A stretch of 28,824 bases of DNA from an uncultured bacterium (GTDB lineage: Bacteria; Actinomycetota; Coriobacteriia; Coriobacteriales; Coriobacteriaceae): contig CAJMPK010000005.1 in NCBI GenBank assembly GCA_905215205.1, positions 1-28,824 of the forward strand, in the 5' to 3' direction. This document shows positions 1 to 7,297 of this stretch, in pieces. The notes beneath the pieces were generated by a model, which was not told the DNA's origin, did not search any database, and worked only from the letters and a program-made list of their open reading frames with translations. Every line of letters starts with the position of its first letter. Position 1 is the first letter of the stretch. A program made the translations under genes and the position numbers.

Positions 1-713
1 TCTCCGAGTACGATTTCCCCGGCGACGACATCCCCGTCATCCGTGGTTCCGCTCTGGGCGCTCTCGAGGGCGACGCCAAGTGGATGGACGCTATCCGCGA
101 GCTCATGAAGGCCGTCGACGAGTACATTCCGACGCCTGCTCGTAACAACGACCTCCCGTTCCTGATGGCCGTTGAGGACGTTATGACCATCTCCGGCCGT
201 GGTACCGTTGCTACCGGCCGTGTCGAGCGCGGTGAGCTCAAGCTCAACGAGCCCGTCGAGATCGTCGGCATCAAGGATACCCAGAACACCGTTGTTACCG
301 GTATCGAGATGTTCCGTAAGTCCATGGACTTCTGCGAGGCTGGCGACAACGTCGGTCTGCTGCTCCGCGGCATCAAGCGTGAGGACATCGAGCGCGGCCA
401 GGTTCTCTGCAAGCCCGGTTCGGTTACCCCGCACACCAAGTTCACCGGCGAGATCTACGTTCTGACCAAGGAGGAGGGCGGCCGTCACACTCCGTTCTTC
501 GATGGTTATCGTCCTCAGTTCTACTTCCGTACCACCGACGTTACCGGTACGGTCAAGCTCCCCGAGGGCACCGAGATGGCTATGCCTGGTGACCACATCA
601 CCATCGAGGGCGACCTCATCCACCCGATCGCCATGGAGGAAGGCCTGCGCTTCGCTATCCGCGAGGGTGGCCACACCGTCGGTTCGGGCATCGTCTCCAC
701 GATCATTGAGTAA
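1..713 (+). CDS. tuf: Elongation factor Tu, C-terminal part (5' end outside window)
   Basis: EF-Tu is the GTPase that delivers aminoacyl-tRNA to the ribosome. The frame is open from base 3 and has no start inside the window, so the gene is truncated by the window edge. The first visible residues read SEYDFPGDDIPVIRGSAL, the end of the G domain. Domain 2 follows (RNNDLPFLMAVEDVMTISGR, GTVATGRVERG) and then domain 3 (GGRHTPFFDGYRPQFYFRT, ending GSGIVSTIIE). About 237 of roughly 395-400 residues are present. The TAA stop at 711-713 is followed by a strong terminator. The methionine at 84 is internal and not a start. Identification is certain from sequence conservation. Confidence 0.98.
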   Translation, partial: SEYDFPGDDIPVIRGSALGALEGDAKWMDAIRELMKAVDEYIPTPARNNDLPFLMAVEDVMTISGRGTVATGRVERGELKLNEPVEIVGIKDTQNTVVTGIEMFRKSMDFCEAGDNVGLLLRGIKREDIERGQVLCKPGSVTPHTKFTGEIYVLTKEEGGRHTPFFDGYRPQFYFRTTDVTGTVKLPEGTEMAMPGDHITIEGDLIHPIAMEEGLRFAIREGGHTVGSGIVSTIIE

Positions 714-738
714 ATTAGCTCTCTGATACCGATGACTT

Positions 739-775
739 AAAGAACCCGGCACTGTTAGGGTGCCGGGTTCTTTTC
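739..775 (+). terminator. Rho-independent terminator of tuf
   Basis: The arms AAGAACCCGGCA (740-751) and TGCCGGGTTCTT (761-772) form a 12-bp perfect stem around a 9-nt loop, ending in TTCTTTT. It starts about 26 nt after the tuf stop and separates tuf from the rpmG-secE-nusG group. Confidence 0.93.
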
Positions 776-916
776 TGCAATGGATATTGAGCCGTTGCTG
801 GTGTCGAGAGGATCGATAATGGTCCTGGATGCACCGTCGATTAGCTCTCGATGGCTTCATTGATGTGTTCCAAATATGAATGGATCCACCGAGAACCAAT
901 TGACTCGAGGTTTTCA

Positions 917-946
917 TTGACAGCACTTACGTGGAGCTGATAAAGT
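917..946 (+). promoter_or_regulatory. Probable sigma-70 type promoter for rpmG / tRNA-Trp / secE / nusG
   Basis: A perfect -35 box TTGACA lies at 917-922. A -10-like stretch GATAAAGT lies at 939-946 after a 16-18 nt spacer. It is about 45 nt upstream of the rpmG start and is the best promoter match between the tuf terminator and rpmG. The -10 is imperfect. Confidence 0.6.
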
Positions 947-991
947 AACAACTCGTGCCCGTACGGGGCGGAAATGAAAGGTTCAGGATAC

Positions 992-1141
992 ATGCGTACT
1001 CTAGTTACTCTTGCGTGCACTGAGTGCAAGCGCCGCAACTATACGACCACCAAGAACAAGTCGACCATGCCTGATCGTATGGAGATCAAGAAGTATTGCC
1101 CCTGGTGCCGTCACCACACGCTGCACAAAGAGACTCGCTAG
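992..1141 (+). CDS. rpmG: 50S ribosomal protein L33, zinc-ribbon type
   Basis: A 49-residue protein starting MRTLVTLACTECKRRNYTTT and ending CPWCRHHTLHKETR. The CxxC pairs (CTEC at 9-12, CPWC at about 37-40) are the four zinc ligands of the C+ form of L33, a component of the large ribosomal subunit. A GAAAGG purine stretch at 976-981 gives a start spacing of 10 nt. The stop codon is only 13 nt before the tRNA-Trp gene, as in the rpmG-trnW-secE-nusG arrangement found in many Firmicutes and Actinobacteria. Family and start are both clear. Confidence 0.96.
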   Translation: MRTLVTLACTECKRRNYTTTKNKSTMPDRMEIKKYCPWCRHHTLHKETR

Positions 1142-1154
1142 TCTCTAGTCACAT

Positions 1155-1230
1155 ACGCCAGTAGTTCAATTGGTAGAGCATCGGTCTCCAAAACCGAGTG
1201 TTGAGGGTTCGAGTCCTTCCTGGCGTGCCA
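1155..1230 (+). tRNA. trnW: tRNA-Trp (CCA anticodon)
   Basis: Acceptor arms ACGCCAG (1155-1161) and CTGGCGT (1220-1226) pair perfectly. The D-loop holds TTGGTAGAGC. The anticodon stem TCGGT/ACCGA encloses CTCCAAA with anticodon CCA, and the T-arm contains GGGTTCGAGTCC. The 3' CCA is encoded. Length is 76 nt. It lies between rpmG and secE, in the same orientation. Confidence 0.97.
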
Positions 1231-1239
1231 GTCATTATT

Positions 1240-1270
1240 CCGTAAGCTCCCACTTGGGGGCTTACGGTTT
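1240..1270 (+). terminator. Hairpin after tRNA-Trp, weak terminator or processing structure
   Basis: CCGTAAGCTCCC (1240-1251) pairs with GGGGGCTTACGG (1256-1267) around a short loop, followed by only TTTACT. It lies 9 nt after the tRNA. With so short a T-run it probably allows read-through to secE or directs 3' trimming of the tRNA. Confidence 0.6.
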
Positions 1271-1306
1271 ACTCATGTATAAGCGCATTGCGCGGAGGTA
1301 ACCCAA

Positions 1307-1645
1307 ATGGCCAACAAGAAGAACAAGAAGAAGGCTCAGCAGTCGGCGAACGCCCAGAACGCTGCTGCCAACTCCAAGGTTGAGGCCAAGAAGGCCGTTG
1401 CCAAGAAGAACGAGAAGGCTGCGAAGTCCAAGAAGAACGAGAAGCCTGGTTTCTTCGCCCGCACCAAGAAGTATTTCGCTTCGGTCAAGTCCGAGATGAA
1501 GCGTGTCACGTGGCCCGATAAGAAGGAGCTCGTGAACTACTCGGTTGTCGTTTGCGCTTCTCTGATTGTCGTCGGCGTCGTCATCGCTCTGCTCGATGCT
1601 GGCTTTGGCGAGGCTCTTGCTCTGTTCTCTGGATTGAGGGGCTAA
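1307..1645 (+). CDS. secE: Preprotein translocase subunit SecE
   Basis: SecE is the small essential subunit of the SecYEG protein-conducting channel in the cytoplasmic membrane. Residues 1-48 are an Ala/Lys-rich charged extension. The SecE core follows, with the conserved amphipathic segment SVKSEMKRVTWP (59-70) and a single C-terminal membrane helix at about 78-97 (VNYSVVVCASLIVVGVVIAL). The total of 112 residues fits one-helix bacterial SecE with an actinobacterial-type N-terminal extension. A GGAGG site at 1294-1298 is 8 nt before the ATG. nusG starts 3 nt after the stop, so the two are co-transcribed. Confidence 0.96.
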   Translation: MANKKNKKKAQQSANAQNAAANSKVEAKKAVAKKNEKAAKSKKNEKPGFFARTKKYFASVKSEMKRVTWPDKKELVNYSVVVCASLIVVGVVIALLDAGFGEALALFSGLRG

Positions 1646-1648
1646 ACC

Positions 1649-2185
1649 ATGTCTAAGCGTTGGTACGTCGTTCACACTTACTCTGGATACGAGAACCGCG
1701 TTAAGTCCGATCTCGAGCATCGCATCGAGACTATGGGCATGCAGGACCGTATCTTTGATATCGAGATTCCTATGGAGCGCGTCACCGAGATTAAAGAGGG
1801 TGGCAAGCGTGAGACCAAGGATTCCAAGATCTTCCCGGGTTATGTCCTGGTCCGCATGGAGATGGATGACGATGCTTGGACGTGTGTTCGTAACACGCCC
1901 GGCGTCACCGGTTTCCTAGGCGGCAACGGAAAGCCCGCTCCGCTTTCCCGTGACGAGTACAACAAGATGACTCGTCGTCCCGGTAAGGGCGATTCGCCCA
2001 AGCGCACCTCGGTTGATATTCAGGTCGGCACGTCCGTCCGCGTCACCGATGGCCCGCTTACCGACTTTGATGGCAAGGTCTCCGAGGTTAACACCGAGGC
2101 TGGCAAGCTCAAGGTCACGCTGATGATCTTTGGCCGCGAGACGCCGGTCGAGCTCGACTTTAACCAGGTCGCTGTCATCGCTTAA
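1649..2185 (+). CDS. nusG: Transcription termination/antitermination protein NusG
   Basis: NusG binds RNA polymerase and affects elongation, Rho-dependent termination and coupling to ribosomes. The N-terminal NGN domain covers about residues 1-115 (KRWYVVHTYSGYENRVKSDL, then KIFPGYVLVRMEMDDDAW and RNTPGVTGFLG). The KOW domain covers about 124-178 (GTSVRVTDGPLTDFDGKVSEV). The 178-residue length is normal. A GAGGGG site at 1636-1641, inside the end of secE, lies 7 nt upstream of the ATG and suggests coupled translation. It lies directly before the L11/L1 genes, as usual. Confidence 0.97.
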   Translation: MSKRWYVVHTYSGYENRVKSDLEHRIETMGMQDRIFDIEIPMERVTEIKEGGKRETKDSKIFPGYVLVRMEMDDDAWTCVRNTPGVTGFLGGNGKPAPLSRDEYNKMTRRPGKGDSPKRTSVDIQVGTSVRVTDGPLTDFDGKVSEVNTEAGKLKVTLMIFGRETPVELDFNQVAVIA

Positions 2186-2305
2186 GTTTTCGTCCGTTCG
2201 CGCGAGCGTGCTTCTTCTGTGACTGCTCATCTCAGGAGTGCTTCTAACACGTGCGTGCTTACGATATAGCAAGTACTTCACACTCGTGATTCGAAAGGAA
2301 TGACC

Positions 2306-2734
2306 ATGGCTGAGAAGAAGGTTGCCAACGTCATTAAGCTCCAGATTCCTGCTGGTGCAGCTAACCCCGCTCCTCCCGTCGGCCCCGCCCTGGGCGCTGC
2401 TGGCGTGAACATCATGCAGTTCTGCCAGGCCTTTAACGCCGAGACGCAGGACAAGAAGGGCGACATCATCCCCGTTGAGATCTCTGTCTACGAGGACAAG
2501 TCCTTCTCCTTCATCACCAAGACCCCGCCGGCGGCTCACCTCATCAAGAAGGAGCTGAACCTCAAGTCTGGTTCCGCTAAGCCCCAGGCTGACAAGGTCG
2601 GTCAGCTCTCCCAGGAGCAGCTCACCAAGATCGCCGAGATCAAGATGCCGGACCTCAATGCCAACGACATTGACGCCGCCAAGAAGATCATCGCCGGTAC
2701 CGCCCGTTCCATGGGCGTCACCATCGCTGAGTAG
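2306..2734 (+). CDS. rplK: 50S ribosomal protein L11
   Basis: L11 forms part of the GTPase-associated centre of the large subunit. The protein reads MAEKKVANVIKLQIPAG, then GPALGAAGVNIMQFCQAFN (a hallmark of the family) and the RNA-binding C-terminal domain ending ARSMGVTIAE. It has 142 residues, the standard length. There is an in-frame ATG at 2300, but it touches the AAGGA site (2295-2299). The ATG at 2306 has a proper 6-nt spacing and matches the usual N-terminus, so I chose it. The 120-nt gap after nusG has no clear promoter or terminator. Confidence 0.97.
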   Translation: MAEKKVANVIKLQIPAGAANPAPPVGPALGAAGVNIMQFCQAFNAETQDKKGDIIPVEISVYEDKSFSFITKTPPAAHLIKKELNLKSGSAKPQADKVGQLSQEQLTKIAEIKMPDLNANDIDAAKKIIAGTARSMGVTIAE

Positions 2735-2752
2735 CGATTTCTTTAGGTAATG

Positions 2753-2801
2753 ACGGGTGCTCCGACCGGGGCGCCCGTTATATGTGTGCAATAGGGCACA
2801 C
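2753..2801 (+). promoter_or_regulatory. Two consecutive hairpins in the rplK-rplA spacer
   Basis: ACGGGTGCTCC (2753-2763) pairs, with three G-U pairs, with GGGGCGCCCGT (2768-2778) around a GACC tetraloop. GTGTGC (2784-2789) pairs with GCACAC (2796-2801). Neither is followed by a T-run, so they look like mRNA structures in the rplA leader rather than terminators. L1 is known to autoregulate its operon by binding leader RNA, but I cannot match a canonical L1 site here. Confidence 0.5.
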
Positions 2802-2851
2802 GATACGATGTGGGAGGGCTCACGCCCGTTTAACCACAGGAGGTAATGCAC

Positions 2852-3559
2852 ATGGCTAAGCATGGTAAGAGCTATAACGCCGCTGCCGAGAAGATCGACC
2901 GCGCCACGCTCTACACCCCCCTTCAGGCTGCCAAGCTCATCAAGGAGCTCGACACCGCCAAGTTCGACGAGACCGTCGAGGCCCACTTCCGTCTGGGCAT
3001 CGATACTCGTAAGGCTGACCAGAACATCCGTGGTTCCATCTCCCTGCCCCACGGCACCGGCAAGACCGTTCGTGTTGCCGTCTTCGCCGAGGGCGAGAAG
3101 GCCCGCGAGGCCGAGGAGGCCGGCGCCGACGTCATCGGCTCCGATGAGCTCGTTGCCGCCATCCAGGGTGGCGAGATCAACTTCGACGCCGCCATCGCTA
3201 CGCCGAACATGATGGCCAAGGTTGGCCGCATCGGTAAGATCCTTGGTCCCCGCGGCCTCATGCCGAACCCCAAGCTCGGCACCGTGACCATGGACGTCGC
3301 CAAGATGGTCTCCGAGCTCAAGGCTGGCCGCGTTGAGTACCGCGCCGACCGCTACGGCATCTGCCACGTGCCCCTGGGCAAGAAGTCCTTCTCTGAGCAG
3401 CAGCTCGTCGAGAACTACGCTGCCCTGTACACCGAGATCCTGCGCGTCAAGCCCTCTTCTGCTAAGGGCAAGTACGTCAAGTCCATCTCCGTGTCTTCCA
3501 CCATGGGCCCTGGCGTCAAGGTCGATCCCGCTGTCCAGCGCGACTTCCTGGCTGAGTAA
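2852..3559 (+). CDS. rplA: 50S ribosomal protein L1
   Basis: L1 forms the mobile L1 stalk that helps release deacylated tRNA, and it represses its own operon in many bacteria. The sequence begins MAKHGKSYNAAAEKIDRATL. It contains FDETVEAHFRLGIDTRKADQ, the central domain with VIGSDEL, the conserved GKILGPRGLMPNPKLGTVT, and ends KVDPAVQRDFLAE. It has 235 residues, the usual size. AGGAGG at 2838-2843 is 8 nt from the ATG at 2852 but only 2 nt from the in-frame ATG at 2846, so 2852 is preferred. It is the last gene of this block; rplJ and rplL do not follow. Confidence 0.97.
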   Translation: MAKHGKSYNAAAEKIDRATLYTPLQAAKLIKELDTAKFDETVEAHFRLGIDTRKADQNIRGSISLPHGTGKTVRVAVFAEGEKAREAEEAGADVIGSDELVAAIQGGEINFDAAIATPNMMAKVGRIGKILGPRGLMPNPKLGTVTMDVAKMVSELKAGRVEYRADRYGICHVPLGKKSFSEQQLVENYAALYTEILRVKPSSAKGKYVKSISVSSTMGPGVKVDPAVQRDFLAE

Positions 3560-3595
3560 CTTTTAGTTACTGCCTGAGCAAAGCAAGCATTGCTA

Positions 3596-3636
3596 AAGAA
3601 ACCCGGTTCCGCCTCGTGCAGGACCGGGTTTCTTGC
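3596..3636 (+). terminator. Terminator of the rplK-rplA operon
   Basis: AAGAAACCCGGTTCC (3596-3610) and GGACCGGGTTTCTT (3621-3634) form a GC-rich stem with one bulge, ending in TTTCTT. It lies 37 nt after the rplA stop and just before a second palindrome that serves the opposing gene. Confidence 0.88.
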
Positions 3637-3645
3637 TATCGCGTC

Positions 3646-3687
3646 AAAACCACCTCAAAGGGGACTGTGCTCCCTTTGAGGTGGTTA
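3646..3687 (-). repeat. Family A palindrome, copy A1: terminator overlapping a stop codon
   Basis: Perfect 15-bp arms AACCACCTCAAAGGG (3648-3662) and CCCTTTGAGGTGGTT (3672-3686) flank a 9-nt loop. On the minus strand the TAA stop of the phosphoesterase gene (3687-3685) uses the first bases of the palindrome, and the second arm ends in TTTT. It therefore acts as an intrinsic terminator for that gene. Related copies lie at about 6364-6402, 9387-9426 and 9443-9481. Confidence 0.85.
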
Positions 3688-4395
3688 CCAGGGTGTTCTG
3701 GCTGTTGAGGACTCGATGGCATCGTGGCGTTTGAGCTCGCGGCGCATGGTTTGCGAATTGAGCCAGGCTGCCTGCCAGCCACGGATGGGGTAGCGCGTCT
3801 GGTCGAGCTCAAACTGCGTATAGCCGCAGGCGTTGATGATCGTCGTTCCACACATATGCTGCCGCTCGCGCTGAAAATCGTAACCGTAGCTTTGGTGTAC
3901 ATGCCCATGCACCATGTAGTCGGCCCCCCAGGACTCAAGCGCCGTGTTAAAGCACTCAAACCCTCGATGCGGTAGATCGTCCAGATCACCCATACCGGCG
4001 GCGGGCGCATGGGTAAGCAGAATGTCGCACCCGCCGACCATCCTAACCTTACGCGACAGCTTACGCATGCGCTTGGACATCTCGCGTTCGGTGTACATGT
4101 TGGCGCCGTCGCGATAACGCATGGACCCGCCAAGGCCCGCAATGCGAATCCCTCGGTACGTGTACACGCTGTCTTCTACGCAGATACATCCGCCCGGTGC
4201 ATGACGTGCGTAGCGATCATCGTGATTGCCGCGCACGTAGATGAGCGGCTTGTTGATGACCGTAACCAAAAACTCAAGATAGTCCGGGTCCAGATCGCCG
4301 GCGGACAAAATCAGGTCGACGCCCTCAAAGCGTTCCTTGCGAAAGCACTCCCAAAGGCATCGTTCTTCGGTATCGGCTATGGCAAGGATTTTCAT
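3685..4395 (-). CDS. Calcineurin-like metallophosphoesterase
   Basis: A predicted cytoplasmic metal-dependent phosphoesterase of 236 residues; the substrate cannot be told from sequence. The motifs of the calcineurin-like superfamily appear in order: D8 (ADTEE), SAGDLDPDYL (31-40, GD), VRGNHDD (54-60), LLTHAP (126-131) and HGHVH (163-167). The first motif usually reads DxH; here position 10 is Glu, a mild deviation. There is no signal peptide or membrane segment. The start codon overlaps the stop of the upstream ParB/BMP gene by 4 nt (ATGA), so the two are translationally coupled. Known relatives of this compact type include YfcE-like and cyclic-nucleotide or dinucleotide phosphodiesterases. 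Confidence 0.9.
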   Translation of the reverse strand: MKILAIADTEERCLWECFRKERFEGVDLILSAGDLDPDYLEFLVTVINKPLIYVRGNHDDRYARHAPGGCICVEDSVYTYRGIRIAGLGGSMRYRDGANMYTEREMSKRMRKLSRKVRMVGGCDILLTHAPAAGMGDLDDLPHRGFECFNTALESWGADYMVHGHVHQSYGYDFQRERQHMCGTTIINACGYTQFELDQTRYPIRGWQAAWLNSQTMRRELKRHDAIESSTARTPW

Positions 4396-6308
4396 AAGGC
4401 AGGGACTTTCGGCTCATCGTCGAGCTGCGGAATGGTGCCTACCACGTTATCCGCCAGCCAATTCATCTCGACAATCTGCGTGCTCGGCAGCGGAGGGAAG
4501 CCTTCGATCTGTACCACGCCGTTCTGGCTGTGGAGCTCGCCGCCAAAGGGGTTGATGGATCCCTCGACAATGCCGTTGCGGAGCAACTGCACGAGTTTGC
4601 GCGTCTGGTAGGGTAGGCCCGGAGCGTAACGGATGTCGATAACGCCGGAGCTCATGCCGTACCAGTAGTTGACGGCGCGCGCTTGGTTGTCATCGCTGGT
4701 CTCCTCCCACGTGCCGTGCAGAAGGCTGCGAACGATGAGCTCGTAGTAACGGCCCCAGTTCCATACCGGCATGGCGATGCCGGAAACCTTGCCATCGACC
4801 AGGCGGTGGAGTCCGTAGGCCGTAGGGTCTTCGAGCGACTTTGACATGTCAGCGCCGGTCATGACGCTCACGCCTTCGCGGCACATGGCCTCGGCAAGAC
4901 CGCCGGCGGGCACATCGCCCCAGGTGAGGATAATTTGCGCGCGGGGGTCGAGCAGCGAGGCACCGATGGCAAAGGCATTGATCTCGCTGAGCGCGCCGGA
5001 TGCGAAGACCGACGCGTGGTAGCCGATGCGATGGTTGTCCGCCATGCTGGCGGCAAGGGCGCCCAGGAGGAACTTTGCCTCGTACATCTTGCCAAAGTAC
5101 GAACGGACGCTTTGGTGGGGAAGGCCGATAGAGCAGTTAAGGAACCGAACCTGGGGATACTCAACGGCAGCTCTGAGCGTGTATTCCATCAGGCGGTGCG
5201 AGGTCGAGAAGATGACGTTGTCTCCATGTTTGACAGCCGTTTCCACGGCGGCGTAGAACACGTCCGGATCGTGACAGTCCTCGAACGCCTCGGTGCGCAC
5301 GATACCGTCAAAGTGCTCATCGAGATACTGACGTCCTTGGTCGTGCAGACTGTCCCAGCTCGACGCCGCACAGGGGAACTCATGGATAAAGGCGATACGC
5401 AGGGGGTTGGCCGCCGAATAGACAGTCTTGCCCATAAAGAAGTTGAGCACGCCGGAGGTGGACTTGGCGGGCGACTCCTCCTCATCGACGCTCGGCGCTT
5501 CGACAAGATCGACCTTGCCCTCGTCATTTTTGCCGGCAATGACCAGCTCGCGCCAAATCTTGCACAGGCGGTTTACGACGATATCCGTCGGCGTATCCAG
5601 TAGGCGGTCCTGGTTGTACACATTGAGGTAGACGAGCATGGCGTCGGCGGGCGTAATGTCCAGGTGGTCGCCGCCTGCGCGAAGGTAGGCGCGCTTAAAG
5701 AGCAGGAAGGTGTGGCGCAGGTAGTCGACCTTTTTCTGCGGCCATTTTTCGATAAGGTTCTGACCGAGCATCTTGGCGAGCGTCTCGTAGCTTCCCTCAC
5801 GCGAGAACTCGATCTCGTATAGGGGGCAGACGCGCCAAAACGCGCAGAATTCACCGTACAGGCGGCTTTCGACGGAATCCCATGTGCCGGGGTAGAGACG
5901 GGTGACCCTGGCCGAAACCGTTGGAGCGTCCAGGAATTTGAGGACACTGACGCGTTTGTTGCCTTCCTGGACATAGAACCGATGCATGAACTCGGTGACG
6001 ATGATGGGGTCGCGATAGCCCTCGGTTACCTGGATGTCGTAGAGGTTGGACCACTTGCGGGCGAACTCGGTGTTAAACGGCAGCAGGGGCATAAAGTTGC
6101 ATGAAAAGGCGGACTGACGGCCTTTGGTGACCGTGCCGACGACCATTTCGAGCGGAATATCCCGCAGGCCGACGCTCTCTCGCTGACCTAAGGGGAGCTG
6201 GGCAACCAAGCTATCGAGGTCCGTGAGGTACGGATGCTCGCTTTGACTAATGGCGTGTCGACGTCCTTGCTCGCCGCGCTTGCGTGCTTGACGATAGGCC
6301 TCTTCCAT
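4392..6308 (-). CDS. Cytoplasmic ParB-like / BMP (PnrA-like) nucleoside-binding fusion protein
   Basis: A 638-residue two-part protein. Residues about 45-140 resemble a ParB-like domain (IPLEMVVGT at 51-59, RDPIIVTEFMHRFYVQEGNK at 99-118, with EGNKRVSVLKF at 115-125). A helical region follows to about 265, then an acidic linker (270-285). Residues about 303-570 match the BMP/PnrA-like family of periplasmic nucleoside-binding proteins: YFGKMYEAKFLLGALAASM (404-422), then IGYHASVFASGALSEINAFA. Unlike ordinary BMP lipoproteins it has no signal peptide or lipobox, so it should be cytoplasmic. No ABC permease genes are adjacent. A GGGAG site at 6316-6320 is 7 nt from the ATG. From memory, similar unsplit proteins occur in gut Lachnospiraceae; their role is unknown. 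A sensor of purine nucleosides is an inference. Confidence 0.85.
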   Translation of the reverse strand: MEEAYRQARKRGEQGRRHAISQSEHPYLTDLDSLVAQLPLGQRESVGLRDIPLEMVVGTVTKGRQSAFSCNFMPLLPFNTEFARKWSNLYDIQVTEGYRDPIIVTEFMHRFYVQEGNKRVSVLKFLDAPTVSARVTRLYPGTWDSVESRLYGEFCAFWRVCPLYEIEFSREGSYETLAKMLGQNLIEKWPQKKVDYLRHTFLLFKRAYLRAGGDHLDITPADAMLVYLNVYNQDRLLDTPTDIVVNRLCKIWRELVIAGKNDEGKVDLVEAPSVDEEESPAKSTSGVLNFFMGKTVYSAANPLRIAFIHEFPCAASSWDSLHDQGRQYLDEHFDGIVRTEAFEDCHDPDVFYAAVETAVKHGDNVIFSTSHRLMEYTLRAAVEYPQVRFLNCSIGLPHQSVRSYFGKMYEAKFLLGALAASMADNHRIGYHASVFASGALSEINAFAIGASLLDPRAQIILTWGDVPAGGLAEAMCREGVSVMTGADMSKSLEDPTAYGLHRLVDGKVSGIAMPVWNWGRYYELIVRSLLHGTWEETSDDNQARAVNYWYGMSSGVIDIRYAPGLPYQTRKLVQLLRNGIVEGSINPFGGELHSQNGVVQIEGFPPLPSTQIVEMNWLADNVVGTIPQLDDEPKVPAL

Positions 6309-6335
6309 AGTTTTGCTCCCTTAGTCGTTTAAACA

Positions 6336-6341
6336 ACTATA
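6336..6341 (-). promoter_or_regulatory. -10 like box for the ParB/BMP-phosphoesterase operon
   Basis: TATAGT on the minus strand, about 28 nt upstream of the start codon. The TTCATT 17 nt upstream (6364-6359) is only a partial -35 match and touches the edge of palindrome A2. Confidence 0.35.
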
Positions 6342-6360
6342 TGAACTATGGTACCACGAA

Positions 6361-6403
6361 TGAAAACCACCACAAAGGTGCCTGTCCCCTGTGTGGTGGT
6401 TTA
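6361..6403 (-). repeat. Family A palindrome, copy A2: terminator overlapping the mscS stop
   Basis: Arms AAACCACCACA (6364-6374) and TGTGGTGGTTT (6392-6402). On the minus strand the internal segment carries GGGGACAGGCACC and the second arm ends in TTTT. The TAA stop of the MscS gene (6403-6401) lies within the first arm, the same arrangement as copy A1. Confidence 0.85.
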
Positions 6404-7168
6404 GGCGATGATGGGGGCGATGGCGCGGATGCAGGCGTCGGCCGCCGTGAAAGTGGTGCTGTCGTCGCTGACGATAAAGATGATTTTTCCTTTGATGCCA
6501 AAGTCGCCGATTTCGCTGAAGAGTACGTAGGGCTCCTTGTCAAAGCCCGAGATGGGAAGCACGGCGGCCTTGGTGGCGCTGGTCAGCTCGTCTGCCAGTG
6601 CGTCGAGCGAGGCCCACTTGGACGTGTCCTTTACGGCAACGGGCACGGCCACGCGCCCAAAGGGCATCAAATGCACGAGCGTGTTCTTGGAGATGTTGGA
6701 ATTGGGCACAATGATGGTCTGTCCACAGGCATCCTCAATCGTTGTATGGCGCCAAGTGATGTCTTGGACAACGCCGGATACGCCGCCGACCTCGATATTG
6801 TCGCCGGGTTTGATGATGCCCATAAAGGTCACCTGCATGCCGCCGATAAGGTTTGATAACGTGTCCTGAAAGCCGAGCGAGATGGCGATGCCGCCGACGC
6901 CAAGAGCGGCGACGAGCGCGTTTGCGTTAATGCCAAAGCAGTTGTCGAGGATAAAGCTGCCGCCGATCATCCAGATGACGGCGCGCGCGATGTTGATGAA
7001 GATACTCGATGCCGGTAGCGGGTTGTCGTCGCGGTTGAGCAGGTGGCGCAGGGTCTTGGATACGACCTTGGCGGCGACGGCGGTGCCTATCGCCAAGATG
7101 ACGGCCCAGATGATGTTGTGGACCCACCGTTGCTCAAAGAAATGAAGAATCGGTTCAAACAATTCCAT
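6401..7168 (-). CDS. MscS-family small-conductance mechanosensitive channel
   Basis: A membrane channel that opens on hypo-osmotic shock to release solutes. Of 255 residues, the first about 75 hold two hydrophobic helices (WVHNIIWAVILAIGTAVAA; FINIARAVIWMIGGSFIL). The pore helix TM3 follows with the family signature ALGVGGIAISLGFQDTLSNL and GGMQVTF. The beta domain has IKPGDNIEVGGVSGVVQDIT and PNSNI, and an alpha/beta C-terminal domain ends the protein. It is a little shorter than E. coli MscS (286). AGGAGG precedes the ATG by about 10 nt. It lies alone between terminators on the minus strand. Confidence 0.95.
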   Translation of the reverse strand: MELFEPILHFFEQRWVHNIIWAVILAIGTAVAAKVVSKTLRHLLNRDDNPLPASSIFINIARAVIWMIGGSFILDNCFGINANALVAALGVGGIAISLGFQDTLSNLIGGMQVTFMGIIKPGDNIEVGGVSGVVQDITWRHTTIEDACGQTIIVPNSNISKNTLVHLMPFGRVAVPVAVKDTSKWASLDALADELTSATKAAVLPISGFDKEPYVLFSEIGDFGIKGKIIFIVSDDSTTFTAADACIRAIAPIIA

Positions 7169-7210
7169 GTAGGGAAAACCTCCTCATGATCGTTCAACCA
7201 TGATACCCAC

Positions 7211-7247
7211 CAAGAAGCCCGTCCGATCAAATTCGGACGGGCTTCTG
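7211..7247 (-). terminator. Terminator downstream of the 5'-nucleotidase gene
   Basis: AGAAGCCCGTCCGA (7213-7226) and TCGGACGGGCTTCT (7233-7246) form a 14-bp perfect stem with a 6-nt loop. The minus-strand tail is TTCTTGG, so the T-run is short. It separates the nucleotidase gene from mscS. Confidence 0.8.
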
Positions 7248-7297
7248 TGCTCGATATAAGGTTTACGCGGCGGGGCTGTAAGGCCCGGCGGTGTAGC

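Noticed and set aside
2186..2305. Promoter or L1-binding site in the nusG-rplK gap
   Set aside because: GATATA at 2263-2268 could be a -10 box but there is no matching -35. I could not fold a convincing L1-type site.
1916..3367. 483-codon open frame on the minus strand
   Set aside because: It lies antisense to nusG, rplK and rplA, which are certain genes. The low-complexity Leu/Val/Asp composition is typical of an antisense shadow in high-GC DNA.
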